Part shown: one piece after another, positions 1-8,272 of the stretch
How positions within the stretch are numbered: position 1 is the stretch's first letter
How the letters are laid out: the number at the start of each line of letters is the position of its first letter
From: an uncultured Cohaesibacter sp.
Lineage (GTDB): Bacteria; Pseudomonadota; Alphaproteobacteria; Rhizobiales; Cohaesibacteraceae
NCBI RefSeq assembly: GCF_963662805.1
Contig: NZ_OY759857.1
Coordinates: forward strand, 186,001-250,000
Reading direction: 5' to 3'
DNA length: 64,000 bases
Program-made: the position numbers and the translations under genes
The notes under the pieces: model-generated
Seen by the model: only the letters and a program-made list of their open reading frames with translations
The model's database searches: none
What the model was told of the DNA's origin: nothing

Positions 1-1
1 C

Positions 2-151
2 AAACCGGCTCTGGAGGCTGCCATCGCCAGCGGCCAGCCAACCGTTCTTGACGTCGCCATGATCAACAATCCGACCCCGACCACCGGGCACTGGAACATC
101 CTCGACATCTACTCGCCTCAGGGCGGCGTAGGGCACGTTTCCACGGACTGA
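2..151 (+). CDS. Thiamine diphosphate-dependent enzyme, C-terminal fragment
   Basis: The window opens inside a gene whose last 49 codons are visible, ending in TGA at 149-151. The peptide (ending HVSTD) looks like the C-terminal tail of acetolactate synthase-like thiamine diphosphate enzymes, where a short strand of the form PTVLDVAMINNP precedes the final loop. The catalytic and cofactor-binding parts lie upstream of the window, so the substrate cannot be read. It precedes a quiC-like gene on the same strand, but a strong inverted repeat between them argues for separate transcripts. Confidence 0.6.
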   Translation, partial: KPALEAAIASGQPTVLDVAMINNPTPTTGHWNILDIYSPQGGVGHVSTD

Positions 152-166
152 CTTCTCCTCCGCCAT

Positions 167-200
167 GAAGTACCGCGTCTCTGCATGGATGCGGTACTTC
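167..200 (+). terminator. Stem-loop after the ThDP enzyme gene
   Basis: A perfect 10-bp inverted repeat (GAAGTACCGC / GCGGTACTTC) with a 14-nt loop lies 15 nt after the stop codon. No T-run follows, so it may act as a 3' stabilising stem or a factor-assisted terminator rather than a classical intrinsic terminator. Confidence 0.45.
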
Positions 201-272
201 CCCTCGCCGCAGTTTTCTGTTGCGGCCCTGAATTCCCCCGGTGCAAACAAATGAGCTCTATGCTAGATTCTA

Positions 273-290
273 ATGTACTGATCGGTACAT
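273..290. promoter_or_regulatory. TetR-type operator upstream of the quiC-like gene
   Basis: ATGTAC-TGATCG-GTACAT is an inverted repeat with 6-bp arms and a nearly self-complementary centre, ending 38 nt before the quiC-like start. The size and symmetry are those of TetR-family operators. No TetR gene is visible in the window, so the regulator is either upstream or elsewhere. Confidence 0.5.
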
Positions 291-328
291 TTTAGAGCGA
301 ACCGACGTCATTTTTTGGGAGGCCCGCC

Positions 329-2221
329 ATGAAAACTTCAATTTCAACCGTCTCGATTGCAGGCGATCTCAGGGAGAAGCTGACTGCAATCGCTGCGGCT
401 GGATTTGATGGCATCGAGATTTTCGAGCAGGACTTCATCACCTTCGACGGCCCCCCCGAGGAAGTGGGCCGACTGGTCCGTGATTATGGGCTGGTCATCG
501 ATCTGTTTCAGCCGCTGACCGACTTTGAAGGCTTTTCCGGACCGTCCCGCTCCAAGGCCTTTGATCGAGCCGAACGTAAGCTTGACCTGATGCAGCAGAT
601 GGGAACGAACCTGCTGCTCGTCACCTCGTCCGACCATCCGGATTCCCTTGGCAGCATCGAAAAGCTGGCCGAGGATTTTCGTGAGCTCGGTGAGCGGGCT
701 GCCAAGCGCGGCCTGAGGATTGGCTACGAGGCGCGGGCATGGGGCAAGCTCGTCTCCGATTATCGCGATGCGTGGGAAGTGGTGCGCCGGGCCGATCACC
801 CTGCGGTCGGCCTCGTTCTTGACAGCTTCCACACACTGGCACGCAATGCCGACCTGACCCCCATTCGTTCCATCCCGGGCGAGCGGATTTTCCACGTCCA
901 GCTTGCTGACGCTCCCAAGATCGAAATGAACCTCGAATATTGGTCTCGCCACTTCCGCACCATGCCGGGCGAAGGCGAGCTCAACCTCCTCGGTTTCATG
1001 TCCGCCGTTGCGGCTACGGGCTACAAGGGGCCTCTGTCTCTGGAAATTCTCAATGACCAGTTCCGCAGTGGCAGCCCCCGCGCTATCGCGGTCGATGGCC
1101 AGCGCTCGCTGCTCAATCTGATGGACAAGGTCCGCCAGCAGGAGCCGGATCTGGCGCTGGATGTCCCGGCCATGCCCGCAAGGGTGCCGATCAACGGCGT
1201 ATCCTTTGTGGAATTCACCGCCAGCGAAAAAGAGCTGGGTACGCTCTCCAACATGCTCAGCACGCTCGGTTTCGTGAAGGCCGCCCAGCATATCGCCCGT
1301 GACGTGGCGCTCTGGCGGCAGGGTGACATCAACATCGTTGTCAACTCGAGCAAGGAGGGCTTCGCCCACTCAGCCTATGTCATGCATGGCATGTCGGTCT
1401 GTGACATCGGTATCCTCGTTGATGATGCCCAGTCCGCCGTCGAACGGGCCAAGCTGCTCGGCGCAAGCCCCTTCAAGCAGAAGCGCGTTGCGGGCGAACT
1501 CGACATCCCGGCCGTGCGCGGCGTTGGTGGATCTGTTCTCCATCTGCTTGATCAGACGAGTGAATTGGCCAAGGTCTGGGAAGTGGAGTTCAACCCGGTA
1601 GAAGGTGGCAACAGTCATGAAGGCGTGGGCCTCACCCGCATCGACCATCTCGCTCAGGTGATGACCGATGAGGAAATGCAGACCTGGACCCTGTTCTACG
1701 AGTCTATCTTCGCCCTAGACAAGACACCGATGGTCGACGTCTCCGACCCCAGCGGCTTTGTTCATAGCCGCGCGATCCAGAGCGCCGATGGTGCCTTCCG
1801 TTTGACGCTCAATGGCGCGCGGACCCACCGCACCTTTGCCGGACGCTTCATCGCCGACAGCTCCGGCTCATCGGTCCAGCATCTGGCCTTTGCCACCAAT
1901 GACCTCTTTGCCACCGCCAAAAAGCTCGCCGAGAAGGGCTTCACCCCTCTGCCGATGCCTGAGAACTATTACGCCGATCTGGCCTCGCGTTTCGAGCTGG
2001 ATGCAGCCTTCCTTGCCGAGCTGAAGGCCGCCAACATTCTCTATGATGAAGACGAGAATGGCGGCTATCTCCAGCTCTACAGCATGCCACACGGCGATGG
2101 CTTTTTCTTCGAACTGGTCGAGCGCAAGGGCAATTATCAGAGCTATGGTGCTCCCAATGCGGCCTATCGGACCGCAGCCCAGAAGCGCCTTGCCCGTCCG
2201 GCAGGCATCCCGCGCAAATAG
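329..2221 (+). CDS. quiC: 3-dehydroshikimate dehydratase fused to an HPPD-like domain
   Basis: This 630-residue protein should convert 3-dehydroshikimate to protocatechuate, feeding quinate/shikimate into aromatic ring cleavage. Residues 1-270 form a sugar phosphate isomerase-type TIM barrel with the expected metal-binding set E134, D165, Q191 and E239. Residues 285-610 form a two-module vicinal-oxygen-chelate domain like 4-hydroxyphenylpyruvate dioxygenase, retaining H440, H518 and E595 as a possible 2-His-1-carboxylate site. The same two-domain layout is known in QuiC/QsuB-type dehydratases, where the role of the second domain is unclear. The ATG follows GGGAGG at good spacing. A palindromic operator lies just upstream and a strong terminator just downstream, so it is probably a single-gene transcript. 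Confidence 0.85.
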   Translation: MKTSISTVSIAGDLREKLTAIAAAGFDGIEIFEQDFITFDGPPEEVGRLVRDYGLVIDLFQPLTDFEGFSGPSRSKAFDRAERKLDLMQQMGTNLLLVTSSDHPDSLGSIEKLAEDFRELGERAAKRGLRIGYEARAWGKLVSDYRDAWEVVRRADHPAVGLVLDSFHTLARNADLTPIRSIPGERIFHVQLADAPKIEMNLEYWSRHFRTMPGEGELNLLGFMSAVAATGYKGPLSLEILNDQFRSGSPRAIAVDGQRSLLNLMDKVRQQEPDLALDVPAMPARVPINGVSFVEFTASEKELGTLSNMLSTLGFVKAAQHIARDVALWRQGDINIVVNSSKEGFAHSAYVMHGMSVCDIGILVDDAQSAVERAKLLGASPFKQKRVAGELDIPAVRGVGGSVLHLLDQTSELAKVWEVEFNPVEGGNSHEGVGLTRIDHLAQVMTDEEMQTWTLFYESIFALDKTPMVDVSDPSGFVHSRAIQSADGAFRLTLNGARTHRTFAGRFIADSSGSSVQHLAFATNDLFATAKKLAEKGFTPLPMPENYYADLASRFELDAAFLAELKAANILYDEDENGGYLQLYSMPHGDGFFFELVERKGNYQSYGAPNAAYRTAAQKRLARPAGIPRK

Positions 2222-2241
2222 GGACGGCGTCTCTCAAATCA

Positions 2242-2276
2242 CGGGCCTGTCGGCACATGGCCGACAGGCCCGTTTT
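2242..2276 (+). terminator. Intrinsic terminator after the quiC-like gene
   Basis: A 13-bp perfect GC-rich stem (CGGGCCTGTCGGC and its complement) with a 5-nt loop is followed by TTTT, 20 nt past the stop codon. This is a classical Rho-independent terminator. Confidence 0.9.
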
Positions 2277-2319
2277 CATCTTGGGGTGTCGCTGGACATG
2301 AACCGCTGCCGATGTCGGA

Positions 2320-2817
2320 TCACATGCCAGCAGCCGGATCCTGCAGCGCAATCACTTCCACGCGGGCATTGTCGGGATTGTTGCAGAAATCATCCTGCCC
2401 GTTGGACCAGATCCGGATCTTTGTGGATCCAAAGAAATCATATTCCGAGCAACCTTGTTTGCTTAGCAGCTGGTATTTTGAGTTCGAGTTGTCGAGTACA
2501 TGGCGGACGGACGCTTCAGCCTGCATGATCGTGACGGTCTCGGAGATAACGGCACAGGTGGCGGGCATCGAAGCGCCTTCCTCAGGAGGGATGACCCAGA
2601 CAGAGTTGCCGGGCGTGTACATGACGGTGGTTTCGTAATATTTGTCCTCGACCGAGTGCCAGCCACGTTCTTCGAGCCGATCCTTGACGAAGAAACCATC
2701 CGTACCGAAATCCATGCAGATTTGCACCCCTTGCGTGAAGTAGGCCTGAGACTGCTCCGCCGCAGCAGGCAAGCTGGCCATCATGAAAGCTGCGGTGAGT
2801 ATGAGGTGGTGACGCAT
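2320..2817 (-). CDS. Secreted protein of unknown function
   Basis: The protein is about 165 residues. I chose the ATG at 2817 because GGAAGGA lies just upstream and the N-terminus (MRHHLILTAAFMMASLPAAA) is a clean signal peptide; an upstream in-frame extension to 2913 lacks this logic. The mature part has four or more cysteines, suggesting a disulfide-stabilised periplasmic fold. I do not recognise a family. The next minus-strand gene upstream (3012-3665) also encodes a small secreted protein, separated by about 190 bp, so the pair may be functionally related, but nothing proves it. Confidence 0.6.
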   Translation of the reverse strand: MRHHLILTAAFMMASLPAAAEQSQAYFTQGVQICMDFGTDGFFVKDRLEERGWHSVEDKYYETTVMYTPGNSVWVIPPEEGASMPATCAVISETVTIMQAEASVRHVLDNSNSKYQLLSKQGCSEYDFFGSTKIRIWSNGQDDFCNNPDNARVEVIALQDPAAGM

Positions 2818-2978
2818 TGCATTGTCCTTCCATGCTCGATCGGTCTTCAAGAGCATCTCGGCGTCGGTGCCGACATGATTGGTCCGAGTATGAGTGGGTG
2901 GAACAAGCTCCACAATGCGTCAGGTGTAGCAACGCATTTTGACAGATGACCTTGGGCAACGGTGTTTTAGGCCAGTCA

Positions 2979-3018
2979 GTATCAGGCGGTGTCAGTTGGT
3001 ATCAGGCGGTATCAGTCG
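2979..3018. repeat. 20-bp tandem direct repeat, two copies
   Basis: GTATCAGGCGGTGTCAGTTG is followed at once by a copy differing at two positions. The second copy runs into the last codons and stop of the minus-strand gene that ends at 3012. It is probably local slippage. Confidence 0.7.
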
Positions 3019-3665
3019 TTGTCTGGCTTGTAGAGCTCCAGCTCGTGCCGGATAACCCTTTGGCCTCTCAGGTCTTCCTTGTAGTCGCTGATTGCGCTTC
3101 TAAGCTCGGAAATCCTCTGCTGCATGGCTTCGATTTCGTCTTCAGCGTCCACGACCTTCCGGGCTGCGTTATTTTCCCTTTCAACGATCAGATCATGAGC
3201 CTTGCGATAGGTTGCTCTGATTGTGTCGAAATAGGCGTCATCCAGCACGGACGAGACATCAGGGAACTGCAGGCGCAGGTTCTTGACAAAGCGTGCGATG
3301 CCGATGCTCTCCCATTCCCCTTCGTCTTCCTGCCTGATGGTTCCATTCTCGGCGACCCATGCCAAGTTCTTCTCGATATCGGGAACCATGATCGACGCCC
3401 GCAGCAAATGCTGCTGCCTGTCAGCAGCAAGCCCCTCATAGGCCGACTGATAGATCCGAATGGCAAAGCCCTTCTCAACCGGGAGGAGGGAACAGAAGCG
3501 CTCGACAAAGCCGGGATTGTCCATTGCCTCAAGCTGATCCTGAAACGACGTGAAGGCCGCAGGCGCGACCTCGGGCGAGGAGGGCACGTCGGTGAAACAG
3601 GATGTCGCGAATGCCGGGGAGCTGAAAGCGATCAGTGCAAGTGCAAGAAGGTGAGTTTTGGGCAT
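3012..3665 (-). CDS. Secreted protein with C-terminal coiled coil, unknown function
   Basis: This 217-residue protein starts with a signal peptide (MPKTHLLALALIAFSSPAFA, cleavage expected after AFA). Two cysteines lie in the N-terminal third. Residues about 160-205 are rich in Glu, Arg and Leu with heptad spacing and probably form a coiled coil. No enzyme motif or known family is apparent. The ending overlaps a 20-bp tandem repeat. It is likely periplasmic and possibly a structural or binding protein; function unknown. Confidence 0.6.
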   Translation of the reverse strand: MPKTHLLALALIAFSSPAFATSCFTDVPSSPEVAPAAFTSFQDQLEAMDNPGFVERFCSLLPVEKGFAIRIYQSAYEGLAADRQQHLLRASIMVPDIEKNLAWVAENGTIRQEDEGEWESIGIARFVKNLRLQFPDVSSVLDDAYFDTIRATYRKAHDLIVERENNAARKVVDAEDEIEAMQQRISELRSAISDYKEDLRGQRVIRHELELYKPDND

Positions 3666-4067
3666 CGGTGCAACTCTGGAAATGGCGATTGTTGAGTCGA
3701 ATTAAACGTCGTTGGTGAGTCGGCCTCAGTCTTGGAAGGTCGAATATTTGGGTCATTTCATGAATAGGTGCAAGAAGTGCGCATATCAAGTCTCAGAGAT
3801 TGCATAGGGACAAACTGCTCTCATCTTGAGAAATGCCGCAAATATTGCGCTTATTCTTCAGTCCAGATTTAAGTCTTCAGAAAAAAGCTCTCAAAAGTAA
3901 AAAAATCTGTCGATATGTCCCGAATAACAGACATATCAGACATTGATCTTGATGAAACGCAACCCTACCAAATTCTTCCACGAATAGTTTGCAACCAACT
4001 TCGGCGACCCGATTGTTATGCCGCTGACGCAATGAAACCAAAGGACCCGCAAGTCTTGGAGGGTAAA
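3666..4067. other. 402-bp intergenic region before the phosphate transporter gene
   Basis: This AT-richer stretch separates the divergent secreted-protein gene and the PiT gene and should carry both promoters. The 3915-4067 part is open in frame with the PiT gene but its translation does not resemble PiT N-termini, so I treat it as leader. I searched for paired CTGTCAT-like Pho boxes by eye and saw none. Confidence 0.4.
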
Positions 4068-5639
4068 ATGAAGGTCAGAGACTATCTCCAGATCGAAAAT
4101 GCCGCCGATTTGAGCCGAACGGAAGTCGGCCGCTTGGGCACCGCCGTGCTGTTTGTCGTCGCCGTAATGATCTACACCGGAACCCAGTTCGCCGATGTCG
4201 ACCGCGCCTTTCTGCTGGTCGCCGCTGCCGTAATCGGGGCCTACATGGCCCTCAACATCGGCGCGAATGATGTCGCCAACAATGTCGGCCCTGCGGTCGG
4301 TTCCTTTGCGATTACCATGACATCGGCGATTTTGATCGCCGTTTTTTTTGAGGCGGGCGGCGCGATCATCGCCGGGGGCGATGTGGTCCAGACCGTCAAG
4401 AAGGGCATCATCGACCCTGCCACCATCGGCAATTCGGACGTTTTCGTCTGGGTGATGATGGGCGCACTACTCGGCGCCGCCATCTGGCTAAACGCAGCCA
4501 CATGGCTCGGGGCTCCTGTCTCGACCACTCACTCCATTGTTGGCGGTGTGATGGGAGCAGGGATTGCCGCAGCCGGCTGGGATACGGTCAACTGGGCCTC
4601 CATGGCGCAGATCGCCGCCAGCTGGGTCATTTCCCCGATCATGGGCGGCGTCATCGCGGCTCTCACGCTCTACACCCTCAAGAAGCTGGTCTTCTACCAA
4701 GACGACCCGATCAGCGCCGCAAGGCGCGTTGTGCCCTTCATGATTTCCTTCATGGCATGGGCCTTCACCACCTATCTGGCGCTTAAGGGCGTCAAGCATC
4801 TGATCAAGATCGAGTTTCACACCGCCTTGTTGATTGGGGCAGGGGTGGCCATTCTGTGCTTCTTCGCCGTCCGCCCGATTATTGCCCGGGCGACCGAGAA
4901 TCTCAACGCCGACCGCAGCAGCGTCAATCGCCTGTTCACCGTGCCACTGATCTTTGCTGCTGCACTGCTGAGCTTTGCCCATGGCGCCAATGATGTCGCC
5001 AACGCCGTTGGCCCTCTGGCAGGGGTCGTTGATGTGCTCACCCACGGCAGTGGCGGCTCCAAGGTTGCCATTCCCATGTGGGTTATGGTGATCGGTGCCA
5101 TCGGCATTTCCTTTGGCCTTGCCCTGTTCGGGCCCAAGCTCATTCGCACCGTCGGCTCGGAAATCACCGAGCTTGACCGCTCTCGGGCCTTCTGTATTGC
5201 CCTAGCTGCTGCCGTCACGGTGATTGTTGCCAGCCAGTTGGGCCTGCCGATCAGCTCGACCCACGTGGCTCTCGGAGCTGTCTTTGGTGTGGGCTTCCTC
5301 AGAGAGTTCCTCGAGCAACGTCTTGGCAAGGTCGTGGAAAATATGATTGCCAAGTATGAGGGCGATCCCAATCTCGAGCAGGTGGAAGCGGTGCTGATGG
5401 ACTTCCGCAATGCCCCGCCTGAAGAGAGAAAACGCATTCTCGACGCTCTCAAAGCCATGGGGCCGGAAGCGGTCATTTCCGCCGCCCAGCGCAAGAAACT
5501 GCGCAAGGTCCTCAAGCGTCAGCTGGTCAAGCGGTCGTCCCTGCTCAAGATCGCGTCTGCATGGGTGATCACTGTTCCGGTTTCCGGCGTTCTGGCTGCG
5601 CTGTTCTTCTTTGCCCTGCGTGGCATGATGCTTCCTTGA
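4068..5639 (+). CDS. PiT-family inorganic phosphate transporter
   Basis: A 523-residue multi-spanning inner-membrane protein of the PiT (PF01384) family, a low-affinity phosphate symporter. It carries the two family signature repeats, GANDVANNVG near residue 65 and GANDVANAVG near residue 305, each followed by the conserved STTHS or SSTHV segment. A soluble, charged stretch of about 80 residues lies near the C-terminus before a last membrane span, a variant common in proteobacterial long forms. I chose ATG 4068 because GGAGGG precedes it; an in-frame ATG at 3915 would add 51 unlikely residues. It stands alone, with no phoU-like pit accessory gene next to it. Confidence 0.9.
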   Translation: MKVRDYLQIENAADLSRTEVGRLGTAVLFVVAVMIYTGTQFADVDRAFLLVAAAVIGAYMALNIGANDVANNVGPAVGSFAITMTSAILIAVFFEAGGAIIAGGDVVQTVKKGIIDPATIGNSDVFVWVMMGALLGAAIWLNAATWLGAPVSTTHSIVGGVMGAGIAAAGWDTVNWASMAQIAASWVISPIMGGVIAALTLYTLKKLVFYQDDPISAARRVVPFMISFMAWAFTTYLALKGVKHLIKIEFHTALLIGAGVAILCFFAVRPIIARATENLNADRSSVNRLFTVPLIFAAALLSFAHGANDVANAVGPLAGVVDVLTHGSGGSKVAIPMWVMVIGAIGISFGLALFGPKLIRTVGSEITELDRSRAFCIALAAAVTVIVASQLGLPISSTHVALGAVFGVGFLREFLEQRLGKVVENMIAKYEGDPNLEQVEAVLMDFRNAPPEERKRILDALKAMGPEAVISAAQRKKLRKVLKRQLVKRSSLLKIASAWVITVPVSGVLAALFFFALRGMMLP

Positions 5640-5647
5640 GTCTTTAC

Positions 5648-5680
5648 CCAGTGATCGAAAAAAATCGGTTTAATCACTGG
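5648..5680 (+). terminator. Possible stem-loop after the PiT gene
   Basis: CCAGTGAT and ATCACTGG form an 8-bp perfect stem 8 nt after the stop, with an A-rich loop that contains a further CGA/TCG pairing. There is no T-run, so termination strength is uncertain. Confidence 0.4.
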
Positions 5681-5836
5681 ACAGACAGCCTCAAATTGTA
5701 TCATTTGAAACGGGGGCGTTTCCACTTTCGCATGAGGTCTGCCGGGCTGTCGGAAAACGCCATTTCACCGTGATATGAAGCGTTTGGGGCTCAAAACGGG
5801 TCAAAAGTGCTTCACTTGCGAACGAAGGAAGCTTTC

Positions 5837-6664
5837 ATGACATCGCCGTTGAGATCATTCGCTCTTGCTGCAGCCTTTGCCGTCAGCACCAGTGCCGCCT
5901 ATGCCGCCGACCAATGCGCCGCAGCCAAAACCCTCGAGGAAGGCATTTTCACCATCGCGACTGGCAACCCGGCCTACTTCCCGTGGGTGATCGATGATGC
6001 TCCGGAAAGCGGCAAGGGCTTTGAAGCCGCCGTTGCCTATGCGGTTGCCGACAAGATGGGGTTTGACGCCGAGCATGTGAAATGGGTGCGCACCTCCTTT
6101 GACGGATCGATCCAGCCGGGTGCCAAGAATTTCGACGTCAACATGCAGCAATTCTCGATCACCGAGGATCGCGACAAGATCGTCGATTTCTCCGAACCCT
6201 ACTACACCTCGGCGATGGCGGTTCTGACCATTCAGCCGATTGTCGACGCAGGTGCCAAGCCGACGCTTGAGTCTCTCAAGGCCCTCAAATGGGGCGCCGA
6301 TGCCAGCACCACCGCTGTTCCCATGCTGGTCGGGCTGGTTGGCCCTGACAGCGATCCGATGCTCTACAACGACAATGCTGATGTCTCCGCAGCCCTGATG
6401 GCCGGTCAGATCGACGCTGCCCTGTTCGATCTGCCAACCGCGCTGTTCCTTGCTGCGGTCACGGTTGAGAATGGCGTGGTGCTGGGCCAGTTCCCCGCAG
6501 ATCGCTCGACCAATCCGGATCGCTTCGGCATGTTGATGGAGGAGGGCAGCCCGCTGAAGCCTTGCGTCGATGATGCCATCAAGGCTCTGAAGGACGACGG
6601 CACGCTGGCAAAACTCGAAGCCACCTGGCTTGCTGAAGGCACTGGCGTACCGGTCATCAAATAA
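5837..6664 (+). CDS. Polar amino-acid ABC transporter, periplasmic binding protein
   Basis: This 275-residue protein belongs to the SBP_bac_3 family that captures polar amino acids for ABC import. The N-terminus is a signal peptide ending AAYAA near residue 24. Typical family segments include ITEDRDKIVDFSEPYY around residue 110, which shapes the ligand pocket, and a C-terminal lobe with DDAIKALKDDGTLAKLEATW. I chose the ATG at 5837 because GAAGGAAG precedes it and it starts the signal peptide. The stop overlaps the permease start (TAATG), so the three ABC genes are one operon. The ligand cannot be told from the sequence. Confidence 0.85.
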   Translation: MTSPLRSFALAAAFAVSTSAAYAADQCAAAKTLEEGIFTIATGNPAYFPWVIDDAPESGKGFEAAVAYAVADKMGFDAEHVKWVRTSFDGSIQPGAKNFDVNMQQFSITEDRDKIVDFSEPYYTSAMAVLTIQPIVDAGAKPTLESLKALKWGADASTTAVPMLVGLVGPDSDPMLYNDNADVSAALMAGQIDAALFDLPTALFLAAVTVENGVVLGQFPADRSTNPDRFGMLMEEGSPLKPCVDDAIKALKDDGTLAKLEATWLAEGTGVPVIK

Positions 6665-7494
6665 TGCCGCAAGTGAAATCTGCACTGACCCGTCGGCAGG
6701 CTTATGAGCAAAAGCTCAGACGTCGGTCATTGACCATCGCCTTCATATCCACCAGCGTCGTGATTGTGGCGCTGGTGATGCTCATTCCGCTGACCCCCGG
6801 ATGGGACAGGGTGAAGCTCAGCTTCTTCAACTGGGAGGTCGTGGTCAAAACCTTCCCGAAGCTTCTTGAGGCCTTCCTGCTCGATGTGGCGATCTTTGCC
6901 TGGTCGGTGCCGCTGATCGCGGCGCTTGGGCTGGCCATCGCCCTGTCGCGTGATGTGCGTGATCCGGTGCTCTATCCGCTTCGGCTGTTCGGCATTCTCT
7001 ACACCGACATCTTCCGCGGTGTGCCCGTGGTGCTGGTGGTCTATTTGATCGGCTTCGGCATTCCCGGCCTCGGTCTGCAACGCCCCTACAATTCGCCCTA
7101 TCTCTGGGGCACTGTAGCGCTGGTGCTGACCTATGCGGCCTATGTCGCCGAGATCTTTCGCTCCGGCATCGAGAGCATTCATGCCTCCCAGCGCAACGCC
7201 GCCCTGTCGCTCGGCCTCTCGGGGTCGGACGCCATGCGCTTTGTCATCCTGCCGCAGGCCATCCGGCGCGTCATCCCGGCGCAGATGAACATCCTGATTG
7301 CCCTGCAAAAGGACGTCGCTCTACTGTCCTTCATCGGACCGGTGGAGATTTTCCGTCAGGCCGGCGTCTTCAAGTCACTGCTCGCCAGCTTTACCCCCTA
7401 TGTGGTGGCCGCGGCAATCTTTCTGGTCGTCACGATACCGGCAACACGATTGGCCGATCACCTGCTCGCCAAGCAAAACCGGGCTCGCTCATGA
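6664..7494 (+). CDS. Polar amino-acid ABC transporter, permease
   Basis: A 276-residue inner-membrane permease of the HisM/GlnP type. After a basic N-terminal tail and a first membrane span near residues 25-45, the core has the expected spans and the EAA loop (AALSLGLSGSDAMRFVILPQA near residue 180) that contacts the ATPase. Only one permease gene is present, so it should act as a homodimer. It overlaps the binding-protein gene by 1 bp and the ATPase gene by 4 bp (ATGA), indicating translational coupling. Confidence 0.87.
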   Translation: MPQVKSALTRRQAYEQKLRRRSLTIAFISTSVVIVALVMLIPLTPGWDRVKLSFFNWEVVVKTFPKLLEAFLLDVAIFAWSVPLIAALGLAIALSRDVRDPVLYPLRLFGILYTDIFRGVPVVLVVYLIGFGIPGLGLQRPYNSPYLWGTVALVLTYAAYVAEIFRSGIESIHASQRNAALSLGLSGSDAMRFVILPQAIRRVIPAQMNILIALQKDVALLSFIGPVEIFRQAGVFKSLLASFTPYVVAAAIFLVVTIPATRLADHLLAKQNRARS

Positions 7495-8225
7495 AACTGT
7501 CAATCAAGAATGTGCACAAATCCTTCGGTAGCACCAAGGTCCTCAATGGCATCTCATTGGATGTGGCCGACGGCGAGATGGTGTGCCTGATCGGGGCATC
7601 CGGGTCTGGAAAGTCTACCTTGCTGCGCTGTATCAACTTGCTTGAGCCGATCGATGATGGCGAGATCTGGCTTGAGGGAGAGGAAATCGCTGATCCGGCG
7701 CTCGATCCCCAACCCATCCGCCAGCGCATCGGCATCGTCTTCCAGTCCTTCAACCTCTTCCCGCACATGACGGCCGAAGAGAATGTGATGCTGGCCCCGC
7801 GCCGAATTTTCAAGAAGTCCCGCGCCGAATTGCGCCCCGAGATCGAACAGCTGTTCGACCGTTTCGGCCTCAAGGACCGTATGCAGCATTATCCCGATCA
7901 ACTGTCAGGCGGGCAGCAGCAGCGTGTCGCGATCGTGCGGGCGTTGGCGATGAACCCCGAGATCATGCTGTTTGACGAAATCACCTCGGCGCTTGATCCC
8001 GAACTGGTCAACGAAGTTCTTCAGGTGCTGAAATCGCTCAAGCAGGATGGCATGACGATGATCCTTGCCACCCATGAAATGGCCTTCGCCCGCGATGTTG
8101 CAGACCGGGTGTGCTTCCTCGACAAGGGCACGATCCTAGAGCAGGGGTCGGCTGATGAAATCTTCTCCGCACCCAAGCAGGAACGGACCCGCGATTTTCT
8201 CGCCCGCGTGCTCGGCTCCAACTGA
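7491..8225 (+). CDS. Polar amino-acid ABC transporter, ATP-binding protein
   Basis: This 244-residue ATPase energises import by the upstream binding protein and permease. It has Walker A (GASGSGKST, about residue 34), the Q-loop (VFQSFNLFPH), the signature LSGGQQQR (about residue 138), Walker B (IMLFDEITSALD) and the switch histidine (ATHEMAF). Length and sequence are typical of the GlnQ/HisP subfamily. Walker B is followed by DEITSALDPE as in polar amino-acid systems. It ends the operon; the next gene is convergent. Confidence 0.9.
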   Translation: MKLSIKNVHKSFGSTKVLNGISLDVADGEMVCLIGASGSGKSTLLRCINLLEPIDDGEIWLEGEEIADPALDPQPIRQRIGIVFQSFNLFPHMTAEENVMLAPRRIFKKSRAELRPEIEQLFDRFGLKDRMQHYPDQLSGGQQQRVAIVRALAMNPEIMLFDEITSALDPELVNEVLQVLKSLKQDGMTMILATHEMAFARDVADRVCFLDKGTILEQGSADEIFSAPKQERTRDFLARVLGSN

Positions 8226-8272
8226 TAGGCCCCCAAACGCCCAGTCTAGCGGGGCGTCCGGGGCGGGCTGAC

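Noticed and set aside
3915..4067. N-terminal extension of the phosphate transporter
   Set aside because: The extra 51 residues are polar and unlike PiT N-termini, whereas ATG 4068 has GGAGGG at correct spacing.
8238..8258. Terminator between the ABC ATPase and CoA-transferase genes
   Set aside because: A 6-bp ACGCCC/GGGCGT stem is visible, but it is short and has no T-run on either strand, so I did not call it.
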